DNA from: Plectosphaerella cucumerina
Taxonomy: Eukaryota > Ascomycota > Sordariomycetes > Glomerellales > Plectosphaerellaceae
DNA length: 64,000 bases
Assembly (NCBI GenBank): GCA_020746995.1
Contig: JAGPXD010000005.1
Span: forward strand, 806,001-870,000
Reading direction: 5' to 3'
Notes under the pieces: generated by a model
The model's input: only the letters and a program-made list of their open reading frames with translations
The model's database searches: none
What the model was told of the DNA's origin: nothing
Made by a program: the position numbers and the translations under genes
In this document: in pieces, positions 31,361 through 43,500 of the stretch
How positions within the stretch are numbered: position 1 is the first letter of the stretch
Layout of the letters: the number at the start of each line of letters is the position of its first letter

Positions 31361-32975
31361 TCACACCTTGGCAGTTAATGGTCCACCCTGCCGCCTCCTC
31401 TTCGCCTCCCTCGCCACAGCCACGCAAATAGTGCCCAGGGCCAGACTCGTCCCGGAAAAGACCTGAGCACCGACATAACTCCCCTTCATGGCGGACAGCA
31501 GGGCCCCTGCGATCGGGGTCCCCGTTAGGACGGCGAAGCTGACAATGGTGAAGACCATCCCGATTCTTGTGCCCTGTTTCCCGGGGTCCGCGGTCAGCGA
31601 TGCCAGCGCCGACGGGAACATGGCCTGGATGCCCCCAAGAACAGGACCGCTGCAGGCAGCCCAGACGTAGAGCTTCGTTGGAGAGTCGATGGCCATCCAG
31701 CAGAAGGCGACGATAGAACCCAGCCCGACGACCGGGATAATTACCGTGAGAGTCCCGATACGGTCGCCAAGGTAGTTAGGCACGAGACGGCCCAGGATGC
31801 CTACGCCGTTCATAATCATGAGCAGGTTGAGTGATTGGGTATAGGTGAAGCCTTGGGTGTCGCGGGCGAATGCGGCGATGAAGAAGAACGCGACAAAGAC
31901 ACCCCAGAAGAACTTGTTCCTATCAGCTTCAACAAACCAGGGCAGTAGAGGAGGAAGACGTACCAGGAAGGCACCCAGAGCAAAGTAAGTATACTCCATA
32001 TCCCTGAACGCGGTCCACTCCACAAGACGACCCGTCCGGCGCGGCGGGATTCTCGGTTTCAGAGATGCCAGCGAGAATGTGAGGGAGACGACGTGGATAA
32101 GACCGATAACGCGCATAGTCCAGGCAAACCCGACACGAGGGAGCAGCTGCCGCACGATACTAGGGAAGATAACGCCGCCCGTAGCGCTTCCGCAGGCCGT
32201 AAACCCGATAGCAATGGACTGACGCTTCTTAAAGTACGTCGACAAGACGGCGAGGGCCGGGGTAAAGGCACAGCCGTTGCCGATACCCACACACAATCCC
32301 TGGGCGACCAGGATCTGCCAGTACTGCGTGCACGCTGACGTGATGAGCGTCCCAAAGACGATCAGGGCGGCACCTGCGGCGAAGACAAGGCGGAAATATC
32401 CGGCGTCGGTGAGGCGACCGGCGAAGGTGCCAACGAAGAAGAGGCAGAACATCTGGATAGACCCGATCCAGGCAATGTCAGACGGGGAGCGGGAGAGGGA
32501 CTGGACGTAGTAGCTTTGAAACCCCCCAAAGGAGTTCATCATGCCCCTTTTTGTGTCAGCGGCGAGTATCCAAGGATCTAGAGAGGGGACGTACCAGGTA
32601 CTCATGACGGTGAGATGGGTGCCCAATACTGTCTCCGTGTCAGCTCTCCTCGCATGTCGGGGCGCTGCTTGACGTACCACTCCACCAGGCCCGGGCACCT
32701 CCGTCAGGAGCAGGTCCGGGGTCGATGTTGGTGGTCGAGCTGATGCGGCTGGCGACGCGACTGATGATGCCAGGCTCCCTGTCGTCGACGCAGACGGTGA
32801 TCTCGCATGAGTCGGAGCTGGATGACGAAGGCTCATCGGTCGGGCCTTGATATTTCTCGGATTGCCTCATCTCTGTGTCTGTCCACTTCTCACCTGCTGA
32901 TGCAGACTCCCGCTGAGGCGTATCATCGCGCGTTCGACTGGGAGTCAAACTCTTCGGCATGGTGGCGGCGTCCAT
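31361..32975 (-). CDS. MFS monocarboxylate-type transporter (488 aa)
   Basis: Exons: 32975-32678, 32628-32595, 32546-31964 and 31912-31361, 489 codons with stop. Introns are 48-51 nt. The frame could be read through intron 3, but splicing restores the helix GAFL-FFWGVFVAFFF expected for the family. An acidic, Ser-rich N-terminal tail of about 90 residues precedes the monocarboxylate-porter signature PDGGARAWWSVLG, followed by STWGMMNSFGGFQSYY. Twelve helices are apparent, including SIQMFCLFFVGTFAGRLTDAG and IGFTACGSATGGVIFP. Fungal members move carboxylates, vitamins or secondary metabolites. Its neighbours are a Zn2Cys6 regulator immediately upstream on the same strand and an SDR, suggesting export or uptake of a small acid. 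An alternative start 15 nt downstream (ACCATGCCG at 32960) is possible. Confidence 0.9.
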
Positions 32976-33427
32976 TTTCAGTTTGGCGAAATCGAAGTCT
33001 GGAATAAACCACGGGGGATAAATTGCTGCAAGATGAAAATGGATTCGATTTTTATGCATCCCCAGAGACGCCTTATCGGTTATTTAAGGGTACATGTAGT
33101 CCTTTGGAGGCGGTTAGTAGAGGCCAGACCCGACTCGGGATTCGGGGACCCTCTCTTGACAAGGGCGCCCTTCCCTGGTACCCAGGTTTGATGACCGATA
33201 AGGAGCACCAATGGCAGGCTACCCGCGGCTCAAGGCGTGCCGATCGAGGGACACAAGCATTTTCACCGATGCTAATCAATACTGCTCCGGATAGAGTAGG
33301 TAGTGAAAACAAGTTATTCTGGTGGCCTAGTATCGAAACTGCTTTACCTAGTTTTGGCTGGCGAAGAACCCAAGCGACACCTGCGATGTGGCCGGGGCAT
33401 GGGCAGCAGAGGCGTGATGAGACAAGT
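32976..33427. promoter_or_regulatory. Promoter region of the MFS gene / 3' flank of the zinc-cluster regulator
   Basis: A 452-bp gap between tandem minus-strand genes. It contains cgggattcgg at 33136-33145, the same ten bases as the left part of the palindrome in front of the regulator gene. Confidence 0.5.
33136..33145. promoter_or_regulatory. Half-site matching the regulator-promoter palindrome
   Basis: cgggattcgg lies 161 bp upstream of the MFS start codon. In the other copy it is completed to a full inverted repeat by aatcccg; here it continues ggaccct, so only one CGG arm is perfect. Confidence 0.4.
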
Positions 33428-35535
33428 TCAAGTCGGTGTGTCCGATGGCGGCAGAAACACATCTGCCATCCAAGCATCATCGAAAAAGTCCAAAGCGTGC
33501 AGATCGTCCAGAAAAGCCAGCTGAGACGCCTCAGGCCGCAAGTAAAGAGACGTCTGAACACCAGCACGCTTGATGGCAGCCTGCTCAATAGCCTCCCCCC
33601 ATATCGACTTGAGGCGCTGCAAGTTCTCTGCAAAGAGGGTATGCGTGTTCCTGCCATCAACACTCAGGCCCAAAGCCATCGGGACGGCTCTACAGACGTC
33701 AGCACCTCTCTGGAGCGATTCAGCGATATCTATAGTCTCCAAGTTGTCGCTCTCGCCCTCCAGGAGATTTTCAGTGAGGCGCAGACGATACACTACCCGC
33801 AAACAGCGTAGATAGTTGAGCCAGTAGTGGATATGAAGACCGCCGTGCTCTTCTGGGGCGAAAGCTAGAAAGTTGTCGACAAAAAGTCGGATGGCTGCTA
33901 CGCAGGACTGCAATAACTGAGCTCGTTCGAAGAGAGATTCGGCATTCGGAGCCGAGCCGGCAGGCTCTTGTAGTTCCATGTCCAGAATCACAGCGTTTGT
34001 GAGTAACAGCCAGTATTTGACGATCCCTTTGTGATGATTCCAAGGTCAGCACGGTCTGTACAATGCCCAAGGAAAACATTTCTTACTCTTCTCTAGTAGC
34101 AGTGGTCGAATATGACTTTGGACTTCTTGAAGATGTCCCTTGAGCGCCTTGGCCATGAGCGCATGCATCGATGGGAACCCGCTGGTCTGGCCACTACTCC
34201 GAAAGAAATTTGGCGAGCAGGCACACACGGTGTCGAGGATCCTGGTACACTTCGCCTGTATCACGAGGACTTCGTCATTTTCGCATGCAGGATTGCTTGC
34301 CAGGTGGGTCAGACAATCTTCCATATGCGACGTCCATCGCATAAGTTGCGTGCCTAGCTTGTGACAAATGCTGGAAACCGCGTTAGTCTCGATGAATCGG
34401 AAGATTGGGCCACTCGTGGAGACGACTGACCTCGAAGACAAGCAGAAACAAGCCAGAACGGCCCTGCGTTCCTCATCTGTTCGTTTTCTCTGCACCAGGT
34501 GTTCGCCGTTGTATCTCGAAGATGTCAAAGGGGGATGGTAGCCATATGCCAGGGCGTGAAAGCCAGTGGGCCCCGGGTCAGGAGGACTGTCTAGCTTGAG
34601 GTTCTGCGCAAGGGTTGTGGCCATTGAGGCGCTGATGAAGAAGGCATTCGTGCTGCTGCCGGTCAGAGTCCCCCACATGGCGAGTACAATGTATGCCACG
34701 AGAAGATCCATAGTGCATTGGTACAGAACAGCAACGCGCTCGGAAAGAGTTTTTCGGGCTCGCTCTTGCAGGGTTGCTCTTGTTGAGTAGGGTGTGGAGC
34801 AGATTGCTTGGATTGCGAGCCATAGATACGGTCTTTGCGATTCCAACTGCGATGCACTGAGACTTGACGTGAGCTACTCTCCTCTCGGGACCAGCTGGAG
34901 CAACGGAGGGTCAAAGGACTCACGTGGTTGTCGACGGGATGTGTACAGCTGGAAACGCTGGAAGGTACATGGTCCGGAATAAGCGCAGATTCTCCTCGGC
35001 CTGCGCCTGACGTATTCCAGCCAGCAAAGTGTCTGACATGTCCATCGAGATCGAGGCTGTTGTGCATGTAGCACTGTTTGTTACCTCTGCAGAAGAAACA
35101 GCTCTGTTCGATTTTGTCAGCTACGCGCAAGTTCAGTAGCAGAGAAAGGAGAACAGGCGATCCATACGGGGGTTCTGGGTTAGAGTTGAGGGTGACCGAA
35201 ATTGACCCTGCCTCATTTGAGCTGGCGACTGGTATTTGACCCTGTGAAATGAGAATGTTGACAAGACTTTCCAGCTTCTCCTCGATCTTGGCAGTTCGAT
35301 TGCGTTGCCCCTCAACGCCACGCTTGCGATTCGTCCTTGCTGGCTCGCATGCTCTCTTCAGACGTTGGCACCGATCGCAAGGAGCTGCCGGGGATGCTGT
35401 GCTCCGTCTGCATCTGCACTTGGCCTTGGCACAGCCGGCGCAGGCTTGTCCGTACGGCACGGGCTGTGGTGGTACTTGCACCGGGGCGGGATTCGGGGCG
35501 GCCGGCTCCTTCTCCTTATTACGGTGCTGCGGCAT
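33428..35535 (-). CDS. Zn2Cys6 fungal-specific transcription factor (610 aa)
   Basis: Exons: 35535-35168, 35073-34924, 34862-34431, 34370-34087 and 34026-33428, 611 codons with stop, introns 60-94 nt. The zinc cluster is at C32, C35, C42, C53, C56 and C63, with an extra C40 and a long ten-residue central loop (RRSTASPAAP). A basic linker (TNRKRGVEGQRNRTAKI) and a helix EEKLESLVNIL follow. The region from residue about 140 on (DTLLAGIRQAQAEENLRLF, RPYLWLAIQAICSTPYSTR, WTSHMEDCLTHL) has the helical character of the fungal regulator domain usual in secondary-metabolism regulators such as those near MFS and SDR genes. The first intron is the least certain. It is divergent from the SDR gene (420 bp) and carries a CGG-N11-CCG palindrome just before its own start, suggesting autoregulation. 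Confidence 0.85.
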
Positions 35536-35955
35536 GACGCGTAGAAAGATTGTTCTAAAGGACAATGGAACGGGATTCGGAATCCCGTCGGCCGTCGTGT
35601 GGTGCCTTTATACTAGGCTCTACCGGACTTTAACCCTGCTTATCCCCGCTCCTTACTCCAACGACTGTCTACGGGAATCGCTCGTACAATACCTACGAGT
35701 AGTGGGGCCTGAATGCACGGAACGGCCGACTTGCCGTGGCCGAACTCCGTGTTGGACGTATAAGCGCCATACTGCCGGACTACGAAGAGTTGGGCCCAAC
35801 CTTGCCATCGCCCTGCGGCTCCCATCATCCAGGAATGAGCGTACCCTCTGAGCTATAAATTCGTCGAGTCCCTCGTCTCTCTGACTTTCGGTGCTGTTCC
35901 ATCATCATCACCAACAAAACTATTCCACCAGACATTCAAATCTCTTCAGTTGAAG
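35536..35955. promoter_or_regulatory. Divergent promoter between Zn2Cys6 regulator and SDR
   Basis: 420 bp separate the two start codons. Besides the palindrome at 35571-35587 there are further clustered CGG/CCG triplets at 35718-35749 with inverted outer arms (acgga...tccgt). Confidence 0.6.
35571..35587. promoter_or_regulatory. Perfect 17-bp palindrome, CGG-N11-CCG
   Basis: cgggattcggaatcccg is a perfect inverted repeat with 8-bp arms around a single central base. Its ends are CGG and CCG separated by 11 bases, the site geometry bound by dimeric Gal4-type zinc-cluster proteins. It lies 36 bp upstream of the regulator's start codon and 369 bp upstream of the SDR start. Confidence 0.65.
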
Positions 35956-36899
35956 ATGGATACCAATAGGACCATTGTGTTCATCACCGGTGGTACGATC
36001 CAATTCTTGAACATCTATCGCGCTTGAGCTTACAAAGCTTACCAGGAAACACCGGTCTCGGCCTCGAGGTGGTGAAAGCCCTGGCAGCCTCGGAGAATGC
36101 CTACGAGATCATCATCGGCTGTCGTACCCTTCAAAAGGGCGAAGATGCCATCGCAGCCATCACAGGCGAATCGCCAAACACGCGCTCGAGTATGAGCACA
36201 GTCCAGGCCGATCTCTCTTCCGACTCCTCCCTCGAAATGGCAGTCCAGAGAATCAGCACCAAGTTTGGTCGATTGGACGTTCTCATCAACAACGGTGGCT
36301 CCAACTTTGAACACCTCCAAGTCGACGGCAAGATGACTTTGCGTGAGGCCTGGAACGCATCGTGGGACACCAACGTGGTGGGAACGCACATCCTGACGAC
36401 ACTGGCCACGCCTCTTCTCCTCAAGTCTGCCAACGCCAGGCTCATCTTCATTACGAGCGGCACGTCCACGCTGACGGAGACGGAACGCCTGGATACGCCC
36501 GTCTATCAGCGCTTGAACGGCAGCCCGGAGAAGGGCTGGCCCAAGCCAGTCACTCCGGGACCTCCGGTACTTGGGTATCGCTGCTCCAAGACTGGCCTCA
36601 ACATGCTGATGCGTGATTGGCATCGCACCCTGCTCAATGACGGCGTCAAGGTGTGGGCTGTCTCGCCCGGCTTTCTCGCTACCAATCTCGGTGGTGTAGG
36701 CCCAGAGCTCCTTCTCAAGGTTCGTCGTTTCCAAGCCCCGTTCGCACATTTCCTAGGTTGTGAATTGATTCTGATGGATATTTAGCTTGGGGCCAAGGAC
36801 CCGGCGGTTGGCGCCGAGTTGATTCGGGCCGTTGTCGAAGGCCAACAAGATGCCGAAGTGGGCAGGGTTGTACGGGCTGATGGTGTCCAGCCCTGGTAG
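35956..36899 (+). CDS. Short-chain dehydrogenase/reductase (274 aa)
   Basis: Exons: 35956-35992, 36046-36719 and 36786-36899, 275 codons with stop. The cofactor motif TGGNTGLG spans residues 11-18 and is assembled across the first intron. Other SDR signatures are ADLSSDSSL (adenine pocket), LINNGG (in place of the usual NNAG), the Ser-containing strand FITSGTST and the catalytic YRCSK with Y190 and K194. A CR pair after the second strand (IIGCRT) favours NADP(H). The C-terminus SPGFLATNLGG is typical of classical SDRs. The enzyme would oxidise or reduce an unknown small alcohol/ketone in the cytosol. Its head-to-head position with a zinc-cluster regulator and nearness to an MFS transporter suggest one small pathway. 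Confidence 0.92.
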
Positions 36900-38512
36900 A
36901 TTCGGGACAGCAACCATGAAGTTGCGACAATGAGACAGGGTGGACGTAGAGCCAAACAAACACTGATTTAGTAAAAGAGACGTCAAAAAGACATACAACA
37001 CCGGGTATTCGCTGGTCGTCACCGACCCAACTACTAATCCAGCCCTCATTGACTTTTCTAGGGGAGAGCGGACGGGATCCCGAGCTTTCCAATGGGTGTG
37101 GTCGTATGTGCAGGGACAAAGGTGGATTGGTGTTGAACACTGATGTGCGGGTCTAGCGGAACAGCTGAGTTGCAATGATAGCCTATTCATGTTTGGCTTA
37201 CAGGGTGAGTTTGGATGTGCTACAGTTTTGTGACTTTGGATGGACAACTGTATGAGTGGATCTCGTGGTTATGCCGTGATGGCGCCACCATCGGTCCAAG
37301 GGGTGTGCGTGGAGCAGACAGTGGTCCGATTTCCGTGAATCCTGGCCACAGGTACTAGGAAGTCAGTGCTGCGTGCAGAACCATGGCATCACTACGTTGT
37401 ACAGACTCGATCCCGGCAAGCTCACAGGAACAGGTTTATCTGACTCGGGGTTGGGAGATGAAATCGTACTGGATGATGCTCTCGGAGGTATGCCCGGAGC
37501 TCATGATCCTGCCGCGCAATGCCCCGGGCCCAGGCTCACAACAAAAGACGCCATCTCATCTGACTCCTCAACGCGCCTGGCTCTGCTATGCTGAAAGCTC
37601 GTTCAACTGCAGTCCTGCTTAATGTTGTCTCCGAAGGCTGCCTGACGTCGATCAAGCCCATGGTGAACCCCCGGGCAAGCCAAAGGCCCGAATAAGACAT
37701 CAGACGGCGAGGATCAGTAAACCCACGCACCGCTGGAATCAATTCACCACTGGACGCCGTAGTTTCCAGGCAGATGCCAGATACCATCCTTGATCCACCA
37801 TAAACCACACGTGGCCCGGCCGCTGGCACACTCTGCACAATGGAGTTGCGGTTGGTTCTGGTGTTTGCCTGTATTCCGCCGCGTACAGCTTGATGAGGAT
37901 GCTCGTAACGCCCTCAGCCACCACTGCCAAACCCCAGTCAATGTCGCATCAGGTGCCAAGAACGTCTGAGGACCTCGCACCAACAACAAGCGATGGGTTC
38001 GAACGCCCTCATGTACGATGCAGACGTTGGACGCATGTGGTCTGCCCTGCATTGGCTGATTGGCACAGTCCTGCCTGCTTCTGCGTCGCTTCGTGGCAAT
38101 TTGAAGGGTTGGCTTCTTATCGTGTGGCTAAATAGAGCGAGGCGGAATTCAAGTACTGCCAAGGCCATATCGTCCCACTTACGGTGCCCGTTGGTACTCA
38201 TCGTCAGCTGTGTCGCCGGCAACAGCAGCCGTGGATCCTTTTACGTTTCCTGGGCTTCTGTTGGCTCGACAGAACATCCTGATTCGGAGAAGTCAGCAAG
38301 GTTATAGCTTGGCTCATGCTCCCTTGCTTTTTTTTCCTTGCGTGATGGTCCTGGCCTGGAAGCACGATGCCACATTGCCACCAACTGTAGATTCCATCAC
38401 CGACGGACGATCACTGGCTCCAAGGAACTTCCAGCCCTCCTACTCGTTCTGCCTCTTCTGAGATGAATACATGTAGTACAACAGCAAAGGTTGTTCCGCT
38501 CCGACTTGTCTG
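36900..38512. other. 1.6 kb intergenic, no gene seen
   Basis: The region lies between the convergent SDR and Scs7 genes. Frames of up to 164 codons (36753-37247 -) overlap the SDR 3' end and lack motifs. Nothing else was recognised. Confidence 0.5.
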
Positions 38513-39702
38513 TTACTTTTGAATAGCAGGGTGTGTGAGGAGCTCGGTCCCGAAAACTTGGTCCCAGAACAGATTGGTCACACCAAAACCAAGCTCGTAG
38601 TCGAGAAAGTGGTGAGCGAGGTGGTTCTTCTTGAGGGTCTTGTACCACAGGGGGAGGTTGGTGTGATGGACGGAGTAGTGTGTGATGTCGTAGCAGATGT
38701 AGCCGAACATGCCACCGGAAAAGACGGTAGTGGCAAGATCCCAATTCCAGTAGAAGACAACGTGCGCTAGCAGCCAGAAGGGATAGCAAAGCACTACAAA
38801 TAGTGCGGGTGGCATGACTAGGCGATATCTGTCCATCGGTAGATAATGGTGGATGCCGTGGGCAAGGAAGTGTGCAGTGATGGCGACGCGGTTATCAGGG
38901 AGCCAGCTGTGAGAACTTCTAGTCAACAGAGAAACTCAAACGTAATGTGTCGCCATCAGGGCGGAGAAACAGGTAGAACATACTCGTCGAGATGGAAGAG
39001 GAAGCGATGCATGGAGTACTCTATCAAGCTCCAGAGGGCAAAGCCCGAAAGCCAAGGCACAGCCTGGTTCCATGGACTTTGGAACCCACCACTTGCTTGG
39101 TATGTGAGGCTGATGACGACGGGTATCCAAATGGTAGGAGGAATCCACCAAGGTGTCTTGGAAAGGGGCTCGAGGAAGTTTCCGAAGAGAGGTGCCGATT
39201 CGCCGCCCTTGTAATGACGAGGACGATGGATCTGATCGAGGTAGAAGTCCTTGCTGAAGCCGCCGAACCAGACCTGAGGGAACAGGGGACGGTTTAGGTC
39301 GAGGAACTTGTGTGTCTGGAAGTCGGCGTTGTAATCGGTTTCCTTGCTCAGGTCTTCTTCGCATGACATGCCGGTGGTGGGATGAGTCCAGGCGCCCTTT
39401 TCGCTGTCAGGAGCGGTGGCTTCTTTCGCTGCGGTGCTCTTTGAGTTGGCAATGAAGCCGACGAGATAGTCATCGAGAATCTCGTAGGCGGCTTCCGAGT
39501 GGGTGTGCGAGGCCTGGTCGCGTAGGATGTCCTTGACATCCTTGCCTGAGTAGTCGAAGAGGAGTTCTGCTCCTCCGGGGTGATCGTGGGCGAACTCGGT
39601 TACATCGTACACCTTGTCATCAACTGTCACGTAACATGACTTGGTTGTGCTGTGGTTTTCGACTTCGGTCCGAGTAAAGGTGGGCAGTGCGCGAGACGGC
39701 AT
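38513..39702 (-). CDS. scs7: Ceramide fatty-acid 2-hydroxylase, cytochrome b5 fusion (370 aa)
   Basis: Exons: 39702-38984 and 38906-38513, 371 codons with stop, one 77-nt intron. The N-terminal cytochrome b5 domain has the haem motif HPGG at residues 41-44 and the second axial His region SHTHSEAAYEIL. A linker leads to the fatty-acid hydroxylase domain with membrane segments (IWIPVVISLTY, FVVLCYPFWLLAHVVFYW) and the di-iron histidine boxes: EYSMHRFLFH, HFLAHGIHHYLP, HYSVHH and KKNHLAHHF. Yeast Scs7 acts in the ER and adds the 2-hydroxyl to the very-long acyl chain of ceramide, using electrons from the fused b5 domain. Gene length and architecture match full-length family members. No neighbour appears functionally linked. 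Confidence 0.95.
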
Positions 39703-40507
39703 GGTTGGAAAGAGAGCGCTTCCAACGTTGCGCCTCCAAAGTTGCAAAGATATGATCCGGGTCGGACCGTCAAAGAACAATCAGGGGTGGGAAAGCAAGT
39801 GTTGTGTTATCGTCTACAACAACAGTAGGATGTTGGCATGCTCTGAGGGTGCCTTGTAGGAAAGGAGATGCTGAATAAAGGAGGCAGCAGTGGCTATGTT
39901 CGGGGTTCCGGTTGACGGGGTTGGATGCCCGGCCCGACGGGGGAGTTTGCAACCCGCTCCCGGGATCCCGTCATTGGTCTGCCACCGTCCCATCGGAGGC
40001 TTCAACGTTATCAAGAGTTTTGATCGGAGGGTTTCAGCCGCCCTGGGTGGTAGATGCGTGGGTGAGGCTCAAATAAGGCCTTGGCACTTTCTGCAGCCGA
40101 CCGATCTGCGGAAAGGTCCGGATGTGCCCGACTGGGGCAACAAGCCAATCAGCCGATTCATGACTCCTCGGATGAGCTGCAGTGGGCAGGCATCCCGGTC
40201 AAGTTGTTGCCGGGCATCTCGTACGAGCCGCGCTTTTGCTTGACCTGAAGTTAAAGACAAAGCACCGCCAGAACAGCTCAAGGGCTCTGCTTAGTCAGCA
40301 TATGCCCCCACCCCTTGTTCACCGAGACTCACCGAAGAGCTCGAAGCTCGGGCCTCATCCGAATCCATCACCTCTTCAACATCGTCCATCCTCAAGCACA
40401 ACCCGAACCACCTACAACCGCCAACACCGCCTCCCACGACGCAATGCGCTGCCGATGCGCAGTGCTGCACCCCTCATGAACGATTGGCACCACACACGAC
40501 CGCCCCC
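39703..40507. promoter_or_regulatory. Divergent promoter region of scs7 and iml1
   Basis: About 800 bp separate the two start codons. The right part (40310-40500) is a C/A-rich leader with several short upstream ATG frames before the Iml1 start. A 5' exon of iml1 inside this region cannot be excluded. Confidence 0.5.
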
Positions 40508-43500
40508 ATGTCGCGCCATGTTAGCGGGCCGTCCTCGATACGCAGGGGGGCCAACCTGCCCTCCCACCTGAGGCAGTTCAGCCGTGGAAGTGTCGACCGT
40601 CCCGGCCCAGCCTCGTCCTCGTCCTACTCCGACCTCCCTCGATCTCCCGATACTGTCTCGAGCGCCTCCACAATACGCGGCGAGCACCCTCCGCGCCCGC
40701 GCCGATTCGAGCGCAGATGTGCAGTCACCATCAACGAGGGCTACAGTCGCGATGAGGTCTTGCTTAACCTTGACCTCTTCGGCGGCGAGGTCCGCGCAGG
40801 CGACCTCATGGCCATCACAGTCGCCAGGCCTGATGGAGATAAGGGCGGTGGTAGTGGTAGCGGCAGCGGCACTGCTCGAGGCGACGCATCAAAGTGCGGA
40901 ACTGGCGCGACCTGCGCTCCTGAAGGTCCCAAGCGATATGTCTTCGTTGTCAAGGATCTCTCGAAGGAGCCCAAGAGCCGTCAACCCACCGTCGAGATCT
41001 ACGTCATGAAGCACATCGCAGACGCGTTTGGCATGAGGAGGGGAAGCCCCGTCTTGCTGAGCCATGTCGACGCGAGCAGCCCCGCCATCTCGGCATCCCA
41101 CGTCGAGCTCTCCTTCAAGGACCAGTACCTTTCGCGCTCCGACATGTGGCGCATGGCCATCGGCGAGCTGACAGAGCGCACTGTCTACAAGGGCCAGTCA
41201 ATCCTGTTCATGGGCACCATCAAGGCTCAGGTGACGGCTGTCTTCGTCGATGGTCGCAAGGCGCACTCGGCCTTCTTCACAGGCAATACGCGGCCCATCT
41301 TCCGCAGCGAATCGGCCCGCTACGTTCTCTTCATCCAGATCGCCCGCGAGATGTGGGACTTTGACTCGGAAGGCTCGGGTGAGATCAACTTCAACAAGGT
41401 TGTCAACGGCTTCCTCCCCGCCCTCTTCAAGAAGTGGGCCAAGATGAAGGTCAAGCACCTCGTCAGCATCGTGCTCTTTGCCCGCGTCGAGTATGACACG
41501 GGAATCACCGTCGACCTGGCTACTCGCTCCCTCAACAGCGAGTACTACACCGGTTTCCAGACCAGCGGCGAGCGCCGCCCCTACAAGGACTTCTACCGCG
41601 TTGTCGTCAGCGAGATGTCGAGCGGCGAATGGACAACCATTCTGTACCAGCTCAAGCGCGACTTCAACTACTTCCGCCGCGACATCAGCCTGCATCATCA
41701 CCAGGCTCACAGCGAGTTCATGCCCTTCGGTGAGGAGACAACCGATGCCGCCAACAAGATCAAGGCCGAGTCCTCTCTCTCCATGTACGGCAACCTCCTC
41801 GAGGCCATCAACCTCGCTTCTTCACAGTTCGCCCACGACTACATCGACCGCGATCTGATGCGCACCGGCATTTCCATCGTCGTCATCACGCCGGGACCGG
41901 GCGTCTTCGAGGTCGACTACGAGAATCTGCGGCGTACGACCGAGGCCCTCGTTGGTAACGGCATCGGCATTGATCTCATCTGCGTGCCTAAGATGCCGCT
42001 GCATGCTGTGCCCCTATTCCGCTACCGCAACCCCCATCCGGGCTTCGACGGCCCCCACCATCACCGCACAAAATCCATGTCGATGCGCAGCAAGGAGAGC
42101 ACGCCCAACCTGACGACTCCCATCATCGGTAGCTACCAGTCCTTTGGCGAATCACTCTCTCCATCCAAGGGACTTGAGCTCGCCCGGCGCATCGAGCACT
42201 TCGCCCAGCCACAAGACGAATGGTGCTACGCCCTTCCGCAATGGCTGCATGTCTCCTATTGGACCGGCACCTCTGAAGAGGCCTTGTCTTATCAGGGCAT
42301 CGCCCTCTCTGTTGCCGAGAACCGTGACCAGGAGACGGCCGAGGAGTTCACCATCCGCGCGAGGATGTACGCCCTGCAGATGCGCAGCATCCTGCAAACC
42401 AACGAGATTGAGACGACGCCGCTCCAGGCCGACCCGGCGTACCAGATCCACCTCAACGATTCCACTACTCTACCCAAGCTGAGGCAGAACGGGAGTGAAG
42501 AGCTTCCCTTCACAGCTTACAGAAAACCTGCCGAACTGTTCGACCACATCTACGGCTTTCAAAAGTTTAATCCCGATAGGCTGGCGAAGCCCGGCGAGAA
42601 GTCTCTCTGGAAGAAGCTCCAGGAGTATGACGAGTCGCGCGCCAAGCTTCCCAAGTCCCGCAGGTTACTTCAGTCCAGACACTCTCGCGAGCTGGAGGAG
42701 AGCACCCGTCGACAGCTCATGGAAGATACCGGTCTCTTCGGGACCTCGCTGCCAGAGAAGCGGCTTGTCCCGAATCAGGGCATGAACCAGACATCATCGG
42801 GTCGCAAGATGTCCATGAACATGGGCGAGGTCTCAAAGCCCGATGTACGACCGACACTGCCTCGGAAGCTGTCCACCACGACTGCCGACACACCGACCAT
42901 GACGACCAAGTCAAGTACGACCGCCAAGGCACCCAAGTTCATGCGCCAGATCAGCTTAGGACTCAAGGGCTTCGGCATCGCTGCGCCAAAGGCTGTTGCT
43001 GCTGAGGCCAGTCTCGAGACCGTCAACGCGGATAATTCGGAACGGAGCAAGCAGATCAAGACTGTTGTCGACGACCTGAAAACGCCGCTCATCAAGTCGA
43101 CTCTGCCACGGCCTGTCTCTCCCCAGACCATCAAACCGTCCATCTCGTCATTGGCCCCACAACTGTTCCGATCAGACTCGAGGGATACCCTGGCAGATCT
43201 TCCATCCTCTCCGAGCATTGCTATCGGCAAGTCTCACCGGCTCGACTTTTCCTCCATGATCCAACGCACCAACTCAGGCGCAGGCCTGTCGTCCCTCGCC
43301 CGCAAGGAACGCCTGCAGGCCGACTGGGATCAGAAGTACTCCAACGTACTCAGAGAGGATGACCAGAAGATGTCCTACAGCAAGTTGCGGGCTGGCAACA
43401 TCTCGGACGTGCCACCCACCATGTCTCCAACACACACCGTCACTCCGTGGCTGACGCTCCTCAACCCTTCCAACCCCGACCCCCACAAGCTCGACGACAC

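Noticed and set aside
31913..31963. Read-through of the last MFS intron as coding
   Set aside because: The frame stays open, but the segment is Pro-rich and breaks a transmembrane helix; GTACGT and AACAAG ends fit splicing.
37985..38020. tRNA-like T-loop (gggttcgaacgccc)
   Set aside because: No pairing acceptor or anticodon arms could be found on either side.
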